NCBI RefSeq assembly: GCF_000380985.1
Contig: NZ_KB905695.1
Location: 62,001 to 126,000 of the forward strand
Direction: 5' to 3'
DNA: 64,000 nucleotides
Source: Proteiniphilum acetatigenes DSM 18083
Lineage (GTDB): Bacteria > Bacteroidota > Bacteroidia > Bacteroidales > Dysgonomonadaceae
Shown: positions 36,568 through 46,106 of the stretch, in pieces
How the letters are laid out: every line of letters starts with the position of its first letter
How positions within the stretch are numbered: position 1 is the first letter of the stretch
Program-made: the position numbers and the translations under genes
Notes under the pieces: generated by a model
Seen by the model: only the letters and a program-made list of their open reading frames with translations
What the model was told of the DNA's origin: nothing
Databases searched by the model: none

Positions 36568-37374
36568 TTATCTTTTCCCGTTTTTCAGCCGTTGTTCGGA
36601 TACGGGAAAGACTACCGGTTTGCCTGATACGGGATTGGTTTTCACGATCACTACTGTGTCGTACACATTTTCGATATGTTCATAAGTGATAACCTCTTCG
36701 GGTGCTCCCTGGTAAAAGGTTGTCCCTTTTTTCATCATCAGCAGGAAGTCGCAATATTCGGCGGCAAGGGAGAGGTCGTGTATGATCATCATCACGCTTA
36801 GTTTCATCTCTTCGTTCAGCCGTTGGATCAGGTTCATGAACTGCATCTGATGAGTGATGTCGAGATGTGATGTAGGCTCATCCAGGAGTAAAAGGCGGGG
36901 GTGTTGCGAAAGGGCACAGGCAATATTGGCCATTTGTCGCTCACCGCCGCTCAATTCTGTCATTGATTTGTTGCGCAGGCGAAAGGTGTTGGTCAAATGC
37001 ATATAGTGATGCGCTATCTCGATATCTTCTTTCCTGTCGAAGAACTGGAATTGTTGACGATAGGGTAGTCGTCCCATCAGCACATATTCCTCTACAGAGA
37101 GTTCTGCTGTTTCGGAGAATTGTGAGACGATGGCGAGTTTTTGCGCTTTCTCCCTCCATGTAAGTTTCGACAGATCGGCTCCTTCAAGCAGGATGTGTCC
37201 CTCCTTCAAAGGCAGTGCTCCTGAGATCCCCCTGAATAATGTGGTTTTCCCGGATCCGTTGGGCCCGATGATACCCGCAAACGACCCTTCGGTGAGCGAC
37301 AGGTTGATGTCGTGTACCCGGAAACCGCTGCTATATCCGCAGGAGAGGTTTTGTATGTCGAGGAAAGGAGTCAT
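36568..37374 (-). CDS. btuD: ABC transporter ATP-binding protein, cobalamin/iron-complex type (BtuD-like)
   Basis: 268 residues, FecE/BtuD family. Walker A GPNGSGKTT (37-45), signature LSGGERQ (141-147), Walker B LLLLDEPTSHLD (161-172), and the H-loop His in MIIHDLSLA. It energises import by the permease encoded upstream. The presence of cobO and the position next to the other cobalamin genes point to cobalamin as substrate; heme or siderophore would be the alternative for the family. It is the last gene of the operon, separated from btuC by 164 bases of repeat-rich sequence. Confidence 0.85.
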   Translation of the reverse strand: MTPFLDIQNLSCGYSSGFRVHDINLSLTEGSFAGIIGPNGSGKTTLFRGISGALPLKEGHILLEGADLSKLTWREKAQKLAIVSQFSETAELSVEEYVLMGRLPYRQQFQFFDRKEDIEIAHHYMHLTNTFRLRNKSMTELSGGERQMANIACALSQHPRLLLLDEPTSHLDITHQMQFMNLIQRLNEEMKLSVMMIIHDLSLAAEYCDFLLMMKKGTTFYQGAPEEVITYEHIENVYDTVVIVKTNPVSGKPVVFPVSEQRLKNGKR

Positions 37375-37379
37375 GTTAA

Positions 37380-37550
37380 ATTACTAATTATCAATTATCA
37401 ATTATCAATTATCAAAACTAAAAGTGAAAAATTAAAGAAGTAAGAAAGAATTCACATAAATTATTCAATCTCCTTCAATCCTCATCTATCTTCTTCAATC
37501 TTTTTTTCAATCATCACATCATCACATCATCACATCAACTAATCATCATA
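37380..37550. repeat. Repeat-rich gap between btuC and btuD
   Basis: TCAATTATCAATTATCAATT-type repeats (37380-37415), pyrimidine-rich TTCAATC repeats (37466-37512), and three exact copies of ATCATCAC (37510-37533), which run into the btuC stop region. Read on the coding strand this is purine-rich. No gene or clear promoter is visible. Confidence 0.55.
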
Positions 37551-38576
37551 TCGTCTGAGTTCTTTCCGTCTTGAGTTACTCAATAAAACGATAAAGGCCA
37601 CGCCGCCAACAATACCGGTAATTACTCCGATAGGCAGTTCGTTGGGCGAGATGATAGTACGTGCAATTACATCACACAGGATCAGGAATATGCCGCCGCT
37701 CAGGAAAGATGAGATAAGTAGTATACGATAATCGGTACCTACCCATAGGCGTACGATGTGTGGGATAACCAGTCCCACGAATCCGATGACCCCTGCCACG
37801 GCAATGCATGCTCCGGTAAGCAGTGATGTAATGATGAACAGTATACGGATCACACTGTTTGCATTAAATCCGAGGTGCCTGGCTTTTTCCTCTCCCAGTC
37901 GAAGTGCATTGAGTGGCATGACGAACAGGTATGATACGATCAGGCAGAAGAGAGAAAGGGCAATCATTACCGTGATCATAGTGCTGTTCGTTTCGTTGAG
38001 CGACCCCATCATCCAGAAAACAATACCATGGATATTGTCCGTGGAAGTGATGGACATGAGAAACATCATTAGTGAAGAAGCGATGAAGCTGATCATCACA
38101 CCGATCAGTAACATCCGGTTGACACTGAGTCCGCCTCTTCCGAGGCTGAGGGTATATACAAGGAAGATGGTCGCAAAAGCGCCAAGGAAGCCGGCCAACG
38201 GCAGGAACAGGATATTGAGCAGATGCAGCCCGGCCACAATGGCAAAGGTGATACCCAACGAGGCGCCGCCTGAGATCCCAAGCGTATATGGTTCTACTAA
38301 AGGATTTCGGTAAATCCCCTGTAATATGGCTCCGGCCAGGCTGAGGCTTCCGCCGATGGTCAGGCCGAGTAATGTGCGGGGGATACGGATGTATGCCAAT
38401 ACGCCGTACTCCATACTCTCCTTTTCGGAAAAGATATGTGGCAGGTCTCCGATTCGTATTGAGATTTCACCCATCCCCAGTGACAGTATGGATGCAACTA
38501 TGAGCCCTGCCAGAAGTAGCAGGACATATAAACCCCAGATCCATTGTTTTTGTCCCATTCCTTTGTTGCTTAACAT
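37539..38576 (-). CDS. btuC: FecCD-family ABC permease, BtuC-like
   Basis: 345 residues with about ten transmembrane segments. The family hallmarks are RIPRTLLGLTIGGSLSLAGA near residue 70, NPLVEPYTLGISGGASLG, GVIGFVGLVIPHIVR and the C-terminal ELPIGVITGIVGGVAFIVLL. Two copies would form the channel with BtuD. Substrate assignment to cobalamin is from context. It follows cobO by 27 bases. Confidence 0.87.
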   Translation of the reverse strand: MLSNKGMGQKQWIWGLYVLLLLAGLIVASILSLGMGEISIRIGDLPHIFSEKESMEYGVLAYIRIPRTLLGLTIGGSLSLAGAILQGIYRNPLVEPYTLGISGGASLGITFAIVAGLHLLNILFLPLAGFLGAFATIFLVYTLSLGRGGLSVNRMLLIGVMISFIASSLMMFLMSITSTDNIHGIVFWMMGSLNETNSTMITVMIALSLFCLIVSYLFVMPLNALRLGEEKARHLGFNANSVIRILFIITSLLTGACIAVAGVIGFVGLVIPHIVRLWVGTDYRILLISSFLSGGIFLILCDVIARTIISPNELPIGVITGIVGGVAFIVLLSNSRRKELRRYDD

Positions 38577-38603
38577 ATATTTCGGAAATAGTTCTGTCGG
38601 CGT

Positions 38604-39134
38604 TTAATACTCAATCCCTTTCCGACTCCGTATTTTCCGGTCATAAGGATGTTTCAGCTTTTTACAGAACGTAACGTAATCAGCGAGTTCCATCACGTTA
38701 TCTGTGGCAGCCCTGCCTGTCATTACGAGTTCTATATTGGTCGGTTTGGATTTTATAAAATCAAGTAATATGGATTCGTCCAGGTATTGATCTCGGACTG
38801 AAATAAGTATTTCGTCTAAGATAAGCAGATCATAATGTTCGGTTGCCAGTTTCTCTCTAATAGTTTGGATAGCTTCCGGAACTTCCTTTTTGATTTGGTT
38901 TCCATCGATACTTTTATCCAGATGGGGATGACCTTTGGCGAAATTCAGTACTGTTGCTCCGAGTTTTCTGAGGCTTTCCATTTCGGCATAACCGTATTTT
39001 TCGGGGCGTTTGTGAAAAGAACAATAGCAAACCTTGAATCCACTCCCCAGGGCTCGTACAGCTAATCCTACGGCTGAGGTTGTCTTGCCTTTTCCATCGC
39101 CTGTATATATATGTATTAATCCTAATTGTCTCAT
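38604..39134 (-). CDS. cobO: Cob(I)yrinic acid a,c-diamide adenosyltransferase CobO/BtuR
   Basis: 176 residues. The P-loop TGDGKGKTTSAVG (11-23) opens the protein, followed by VCYCSFHKRPEKYGY, LILDEI and ELVMTGRAA, as in E. coli BtuR. It transfers the adenosyl group of ATP to cob(I)alamin or its precursors, making the coenzyme or the substrate for CobQ. It lies between btuF and btuC, so incoming corrinoids would be adenosylated on arrival. Length is slightly below the enterobacterial form. Confidence 0.93.
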   Translation of the reverse strand: MRQLGLIHIYTGDGKGKTTSAVGLAVRALGSGFKVCYCSFHKRPEKYGYAEMESLRKLGATVLNFAKGHPHLDKSIDGNQIKKEVPEAIQTIREKLATEHYDLLILDEILISVRDQYLDESILLDFIKSKPTNIELVMTGRAATDNVMELADYVTFCKKLKHPYDRKIRSRKGIEY

Positions 39135-39138
39135 TTGA

Positions 39139-39945
39139 TTACTTATTGATCAGTTCATCCATCAACTTTATTGTTTGTATAAAAGTAATGGGAGTCGGCT
39201 GGCAGGCTATATCGGAGTCGATGATATATATTTGTTTATTCTGGGCTGCTTTGAGACTGGAATACCTGCTCCATGCTTTCAGTTCTTCTTCTCCTACAAT
39301 ACCCATGGTGGCAATGAAAATATAATCGGGATTATTAGCGATAACGAATTCCCGCGTAACAGCACCTTGTGTCAGTTTTTTTGAGATATTTTCGATGCCG
39401 AGGAATGTCATATAGTCATCCATGAATGTATTGGGCGTAACGGCAAACAATGGATTGGCTCCGATTTGGAAAAACATCTTCCGCATTGTTTTGTTTTTGT
39501 TCTTTTCTGCTATTTCCTGGATGGTACGTTCGCTTTCTTCTATCAGCGTATTGGCTTTTTCGGTTTTGCCGACCAACTTACCCATCTGTATAAACTGGCT
39601 ACATATTTCCCGGAAAGATTTTGGAGAATGGATAATCTCTACTTTTATTCCAACCTTTCTCAATAATTCTATGTCCTTGGGGTTGGTCAGTCCCGACGCC
39701 AATACCAGATCGGGTTTCAGGCTGATAATCTTTTCCACGTTCGCTTTTACTGCTGAAGATACGATCTCTTTGTTGTCCCCTTTAGCTGCCACGCAATAGC
39801 TTGTACATCCTATAAGATTGTCTTGCGCTTCCAGATAATAGATACTCTGCGTAAATGAGGGAGCCAGCGACACGATACGTGTGTATGGCTGTCCCTGTAC
39901 GGTAAATACTATGACAATAGATAGAAATAGAAATATTTTTTTCAT
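39139..39945 (-). CDS. btuF: Periplasmic cobalamin-binding protein BtuF-like
   Basis: 268 residues from Met15 of the longest frame (39945), since MKKIFLFLSIVIVFTVQG is a signal peptide and the upstream 14 residues are not. It is a class III binding protein with RIVSLAPSFTQSIYYL (about 22-37) and the single long backbone helix near residue 130. It lacks a lipobox, so it appears to be soluble in the periplasm. Cobalamin is inferred from cobO and the permease in the same operon. The gap to cobO is 4 bases. Confidence 0.85.
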   Translation of the reverse strand: MKKIFLFLSIVIVFTVQGQPYTRIVSLAPSFTQSIYYLEAQDNLIGCTSYCVAAKGDNKEIVSSAVKANVEKIISLKPDLVLASGLTNPKDIELLRKVGIKVEIIHSPKSFREICSQFIQMGKLVGKTEKANTLIEESERTIQEIAEKNKNKTMRKMFFQIGANPLFAVTPNTFMDDYMTFLGIENISKKLTQGAVTREFVIANNPDYIFIATMGIVGEEELKAWSRYSSLKAAQNKQIYIIDSDIACQPTPITFIQTIKLMDELINK

Positions 39946-40055
39946 TTTCTTTAGAATAAAGCATTCCACAATGTTTTTTCCGCTCAAAAAATGCGTTGAA
40001 ACTTTTGTTTCTTAAGAGAACATAGAATAAGGACTTTTTAGATTTGGGATGTTGG

Positions 40056-40096
40056 AATTACTAATTTTCAACTTTCAATTTTCAATTATTCATCAC
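40056..40096. repeat. A/T-rich repeat in the btuF leader
   Basis: AATTACTAATTTTCAACTTT followed by CAATTTTCAATTATTCATCA. The second half matches 10315-10341 in the cobU-cobT gap. Confidence 0.5.
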
Positions 40097-40120
40097 TTTC
40101 CCTTTCCTCCTAATTCACTG

Positions 40121-40128
40121 CAAAGGTA
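40121..40128 (-). promoter_or_regulatory. -7 box of the btuF operon
   Basis: CAAAGGTA on the plus strand, TACCTTTG on the minus strand: exact TAnnTTTG, and the same octamer as in the btuB promoter. It gives a leader of about 170 bases. Confidence 0.55.
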
Positions 40129-40288
40129 ACAAGAAACGGGAAAATAGTATAATAAGATTTGAAAACAACAAAGTTTACCTTATAATATGCCATAGCGAGA
40201 ACTTTTTCGACCTTGGGGATTTCATGTATGATGTGGGACTGAAATTTTGGCAGGAAATTTGTCAGTTTCTATTCAGGTCGATTGTTTT

Positions 40289-40318
40289 TTTGTCAGAAAA
40301 ATGATTTGAATAAATTTG
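40289..40318 (+). promoter_or_regulatory. groES-groEL promoter
   Basis: TTTG at 40289-40292 and TAAATTTG at 40311-40318, separated by 18 bases: both elements of the primary Bacteroidetes sigma factor promoter. It leaves a leader of about 150 bases before groES. Confidence 0.65.
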
Positions 40319-40391
40319 GCACAGAATTCGCTGTTGAGGTAATGTCAATTAGATAACTAACATTAATTATATTAACATCAATTTTCGTAGT

Positions 40392-40430
40392 ATGAAACGA
40401 GCACTCAAATCATTAAGGTCTGGTACATGA
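40392..40430 (+). other. 12-codon mini-ORF (MKRALKSLRSGT) before groES
   Basis: A short frame in the groES leader, ending 45 bases before the groES ATG. Four of the 12 residues are Lys or Arg. Its beginning matches the mini-ORF at 20990. A leader peptide is possible; there is no coding evidence besides the repeated sequence. Confidence 0.25.
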
Positions 40431-40475
40431 TTACTGCGAGTTCCATACACCGAAATAAAAAATTAAAGAAATCGT

Positions 40476-40748
40476 ATGAATATTAAACCATTGGCAGACA
40501 GAGTGCTGGTAAAACCGGCAGCTGCAGAAGAAAAGACAGTGAGTGGAATCATCATTCCCGATACGGCAAAGGAAAAACCGCTGAAAGGTGAAGTAGTAGC
40601 TGTGGGAAAAGGTACAAAAGACGAAGAAATGGTCGTCAAACAAGGCGACAAAGTGCTTTATGGAAAATATGCAGGCACTGAAATTGAAATCGATGGTGTA
40701 CAATACCTGATCATGCGTCAGTCTGACATTTTAGGAATCATCGGATAA
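40476..40748 (+). CDS. groES: Co-chaperonin GroES
   Basis: 90 residues. [20 protein letters not shown] at the start, the mobile-loop TVSGIIIPD, and [18 protein letters not shown] are standard. It caps the GroEL ring. It is the first gene of a two-gene operon, 124 bases before groEL. Start ATG is preceded by the common ATCGT context also seen at susD and the ROK kinase. Confidence 0.98.
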   Translation: MNIKPLADRVLVKPAAAEEKTVSGIIIPDTAKEKPLKGEVVAVGKGTKDEEMVVKQGDKVLYGKYAGTEIEIDGVQYLIMRQSDILGIIG

Positions 40749-40809
40749 ATCGCAAGATTGAAAAGAAAGATGATAGATTGACGGGATGGTTCAACCTTAT
40801 TCAATCTGA

Positions 40810-42507
<1,698 letters not shown>

Positions 42508-42537
42508 TCAATTTATAGATTATATTAATACGTTATC

Positions 42538-42586
42538 AAGGCGGATGACTGAAAATGAAAATTGGAAGTCATTCGCCTTATTTTTT
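42538..42586 (+). terminator. groEL terminator
   Basis: AAGGCGGATGACT (42538-42550) pairs with AGTCATTCGCCTT (42567-42579) through 13 base pairs including one G-U, followed by ATTTTTT (42580-42586). The rest of the 312-base gap to the next gene holds the -7 box at 42746. Confidence 0.85.
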
Positions 42587-42745
42587 GTTAGAAAAAAACT
42601 TTAAAGAGTGCTTTTGTGTCAATTTATTACCTCCTTCATCCCCTTTGTTTTATATTGTTTTAGCCCGATATTTTTAATTATGATCGAACCTGAAAAAGGA
42701 TAAAGAAAGTAACAAAAATGTAACAGATTTTAGATAAAATTATCG

Positions 42746-42753
42746 TACTTTTG
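42746..42753 (+). promoter_or_regulatory. -7 box upstream of the Oar-like gene
   Basis: TACTTTTG, an exact TAnnTTTG, 66 bases before the ATG at 42820. No convincing -33 element at the correct distance. Confidence 0.5.
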
Positions 42754-42819
42754 CGCAATATATAGGGTATAATATTTAGTTTTATTAGAAACACAATTGA
42801 TAATTTAAACATTGAATTT

Positions 42820-45800
42820 ATGGTAAAGAAATTGAAGTTTTTAGCTGTAGCTCTTACTTTAATGATGGCTACTGTGATGCAGGCTCAGGTAACTACCTCC
42901 AGTATGAGCGGACGTGTTACAGATGCTGACGGATCCGTTATCGGTGCAACGGTGATTGCCACACACCAACCTTCAGGGACAACTTATGGTACTGTAACCA
43001 ACATGGAGGGACGCTTCAACTTAAACGGTATGCGTGTAGGTGGGCCTTATTCGGTGGAAATTTCTTACATTGGATATGGTACTAACACCACAGACAACAT
43101 TACGTTGAGCCTGGGTGAAAACTATGTATTGAATGCCGTACTCTCCGAAGAAGCAACATCATTGGATGAAGTTGTAGTTACTGCAACCCGCACAAAATTC
43201 TCTACTGAGAAAACCGGAGCAGTGACGAATATCACAAATAGCCAGATAGTTAATTTGCCTACAGTAAGCCGTAGTATTATGGACGTTACCCGCCTTTCAC
43301 CTTATGGAGGGAATGGTATGAGCTTTGCCGGTACAGATGGTCGTACGGCTAACTTTACTGTGGATGGAGCTAATTTCAATAATAACTTCGGTTTAAGTGA
43401 CGCTCTGCCTGGTGGAGGTAACCCCATCTCTCTTGAAGCTATCGAAGAATTGCAGGTTGTAATCGCGCCATACGATGTTCGTCAGACAAACTTCATAGGT
43501 GGTGGTGTAAACGCTATTACAAAATCCGGTACAAATACCTTCAAAGCAAGTGCTTACGTTTATCATAGAAATGAAAATATGCGCGGTAATGCCGTTAGAG
43601 GTCAACTGGTCGAAAAAGACGTGCGTGAAAAAGATCGTAATACCACCTACGGTTTCACTATAGGTGGTCCCATTATCAAAAGCAAATTGTTTTTCTTCGT
43701 AAACGCTGAAATGGCGAAAATACCAACCATAGCCAATCGTTGGAAACCTTCCACAGATGGTGTCGCTAATCCTGACAATTTTATCTCCCGCACAACAGAA
43801 AACGACCTTAAGAGGGTTTCTGATTTTGTGCGAAATGAATATGGATATGAAACGGGATCTTACACCAATTTCCCGGCAGATGAAAGCAATCGCAAACTCC
43901 TTGCCCGTCTGGATTGGAATATCACCAACCAACATCGTCTGGCTTTGCGTTATAATTACACAAAAAATGTTTCATGGAGATCGCCTAATGCTACTTCCAT
44001 GGATGGAGGTACCCGTATGTCGGAGGCCAGGATGTCACAAGCATCAATGTCATATGCAAATTCAATGTATTCGCAGGACAACCTTGTACATTCATTCTCT
44101 TTCGACTTGAACAGCCGATTGTCAGACAACCTTTCTAACCAGTTCCTGGCAACATTCTCAAAATTGGACGATATCCGAGGGACGAATTCAGCAGAATTCC
44201 CATTCATCGACATTTTGAAAGATGATCAGTCCTATATCTCTTTGGGGTATGAGCTTTTCACCTGGAACAACGGTGTCCACAACAATGTATTGAACATTAA
44301 AGATGAATTGACGTATTACCTGGGTAACCACAAAGTCGTAGGAGGTGTCGCATACGAATACAAGATGGCAGATAATGCTTATATGCGTAACGGTACCGGA
44401 TACTATCGCTACAGAAGTCTCGATGACTTCTTAAACGGGGGAGTACCTGAAATTGTGAACCTGACGTATGGTTATGACGGAGAAAAAAATCCTGCGGCCC
44501 GCGTGAGAAGTAACAAAATTGGAGTATATGCGCAAGATGATTGGAGTATCAGCGAAAAAATCAAACTTTCATACGGTCTTCGTATCGATGGACTTTTCTT
44601 CAACAATGCTGACTTGATGACGAATCAGGCGATTTACGACATTGATTATTCCGGCCGACGTATCGACACCGGTAAATGGCCTTCAGCGAGTGTTATATTC
44701 TCTCCCCGTGTAGGTTTTGTATGGGATGCGCTTGGAGACAAGAGCCTGAAAGTACGTGGTGGTACCGGTCTTTTCTCCGGAAATTTACCGCTTGTATTCT
44801 TTACCAATATGCCTACCAACGGTGGTATGGTGCAATATCAGGCACAAATAAATGACGCGGAAGCTGCAAGGAAAGGCTTCTCAATGGATGAATTTGCCGG
44901 CGGTCTGGTAACTGATGCCAACGGCAAAGCCACTATCGCTGCCCTTTATGACAAATTAACGTCATTGGGATATCCTACAACCATATCACCCGAAGACGGG
45001 ACAGTCCCTTCAGCTATTGCGGCCGTAGATCAAAATTTCAAAATGCCGCAGGTATGGAAGACTTCGCTTGCTCTTGACTATGCATTTCCAACACCTTTCC
45101 CCTCCTCAGTAACGGTAGAAGGGATCTTCAACAAAACCATCAACGGTGTCTCTATCTCTGATTGGAGTATTCCCTCCGTAGGTGGTTTTGCCCGTTTCAA
45201 CGGTGTGGACAATCGTCCGATTTATCCCGATGGTTATCGTACCGGCACAAGGGCATTTGTATTGGAAAACACAAGCCGCGGTTATGGCTGGTCAGGCAAC
45301 ATCACTTTCAATGCCCAACCGACAGAAAGGCTCAGCGTGATGGCAGCCTATACACACACGGTGGCCAAAGATGTAACCGGTATGCCCGGATCGAATGCTG
45401 AATCTGCATTTACATACGTTCCTACAGTAGAAGGACCCAACCACATCAGGTTACACAATTCCCAATACAACACGCCCGATCGTCTTGTGGCTTCGCTTAC
45501 TGCCCACGACAAAAGCGGCAATCACTATAGCTTTATCTATGAAGGATGGCGTGGTGGAGTTAACTACTCATACATGATGGTTAACGATATCAATAGTGAC
45601 GGTTACAACTACGATGCAATCTATGTTCCTACCGACGATGAAGTGGCGAACAATCAATTCCGCTTTTTGACGGAAGAAGACAAAACCCGTTTTATGGACT
45701 ATGTACATGGCAATAGTTATTTAAAAAATCAACAAGGCAAGTATGCGGAGCCCTATAGTGTTTACTCTCCCTGGGTACATCGCATCGACTTTAGCTACAA

Positions 45801-46089
45801 ACATGATTTTCTTGTAAATACAGGTAAAGACGAACATAGGCTGCAGCTTAGTTTTGATATCAAAAATGTGATGAACCTCTTCAACTCTAGTTGGGGCGTA
45901 GCTAAATATTTGAATCCTGCCATTGGTTCGGAAGCCCGTATCCTGAGATATGAAGGTGTGGATGCCGACGGTGTCGCTACATTCTCTACACCCGCTTCCA
46001 TCAATGGTGATACCCAGACATTTACTCCAAGCTATTCATTGGGTCAGTGCTGGTATGCTTCAATTGGTATCAAATATATGTTCAACTAA
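42820..46089 (+). CDS. Oar-like TonB-dependent outer-membrane receptor
   Basis: 1089 residues. Signal peptide (1-22, ending MQAQ), then a carboxypeptidase-regulatory-like domain (SGRVTDADGSVIGATVIATH), the TonB-box-like DEVVVTATR, a plug domain and a large barrel. RTANFTVDGANFNNNFGL and GGVNAITKSGTNTFKASAYV are characteristic of the OmpA-related Oar group first described in Myxococcus. The barrel ends GIKYMFN. Substrate is unknown; the group has been linked to protein or peptide import and to adhesion in some species. It has no SusD and is co-transcribed with the BACON lipoprotein (17 bases apart). Confidence 0.87.
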   Translation: MVKKLKFLAVALTLMMATVMQAQVTTSSMSGRVTDADGSVIGATVIATHQPSGTTYGTVTNMEGRFNLNGMRVGGPYSVEISYIGYGTNTTDNITLSLGENYVLNAVLSEEATSLDEVVVTATRTKFSTEKTGAVTNITNSQIVNLPTVSRSIMDVTRLSPYGGNGMSFAGTDGRTANFTVDGANFNNNFGLSDALPGGGNPISLEAIEELQVVIAPYDVRQTNFIGGGVNAITKSGTNTFKASAYVYHRNENMRGNAVRGQLVEKDVREKDRNTTYGFTIGGPIIKSKLFFFVNAEMAKIPTIANRWKPSTDGVANPDNFISRTTENDLKRVSDFVRNEYGYETGSYTNFPADESNRKLLARLDWNITNQHRLALRYNYTKNVSWRSPNATSMDGGTRMSEARMSQASMSYANSMYSQDNLVHSFSFDLNSRLSDNLSNQFLATFSKLDDIRGTNSAEFPFIDILKDDQSYISLGYELFTWNNGVHNNVLNIKDELTYYLGNHKVVGGVAYEYKMADNAYMRNGTGYYRYRSLDDFLNGGVPEIVNLTYGYDGEKNPAARVRSNKIGVYAQDDWSISEKIKLSYGLRIDGLFFNNADLMTNQAIYDIDYSGRRIDTGKWPSASVIFSPRVGFVWDALGDKSLKVRGGTGLFSGNLPLVFFTNMPTNGGMVQYQAQINDAEAARKGFSMDEFAGGLVTDANGKATIAALYDKLTSLGYPTTISPEDGTVPSAIAAVDQNFKMPQVWKTSLALDYAFPTPFPSSVTVEGIFNKTINGVSISDWSIPSVGGFARFNGVDNRPIYPDGYRTGTRAFVLENTSRGYGWSGNITFNAQPTERLSVMAAYTHTVAKDVTGMPGSNAESAFTYVPTVEGPNHIRLHNSQYNTPDRLVASLTAHDKSGNHYSFIYEGWRGGVNYSYMMVNDINSDGYNYDAIYVPTDDEVANNQFRFLTEEDKTRFMDYVHGNSYLKNQQGKYAEPYSVYSPWVHRIDFSYKHDFLVNTGKDEHRLQLSFDIKNVMNLFNSSWGVAKYLNPAIGSEARILRYEGVDADGVATFSTPASINGDTQTFTPSYSLGQCWYASIGIKYMFN

Positions 46090-46106
46090 TTAAAAGTACA
46101 GACAAT

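Larger units (their letters stand above)
39946..40475. other. Divergent intergenic region between btuF and groES
   Basis: 530 bases without a normal gene. On the minus side it holds the btuF leader with an A/T repeat (40056-40096) and a -7 box (40121-40128). On the plus side it holds the groES promoter (40289-40318) and a 12-codon mini-ORF (40392-40430). No second cobalamin riboswitch was seen in the btuF leader. Confidence 0.6.

Noticed and set aside
37510-37533. Three copies of ATCATCAC as a possible CRISPR or origin repeat
   Set aside because: The copies are directly adjacent with no spacers, only three in number and in a low-complexity gap.
39946-40121. A second cobalamin riboswitch in the btuF leader
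   Set aside because: Neither the B12-box segment nor the GGGAAGGC core is present on the minus strand; only A/T repeats are visible.
40392-40430. Possible CIRCE heat-shock operator before groES (GAGCACTC)
   Set aside because: The left half matches 7 of 9 bases of TTAGCACTC, but no GAGTGCTAA half follows at the 9-base distance.
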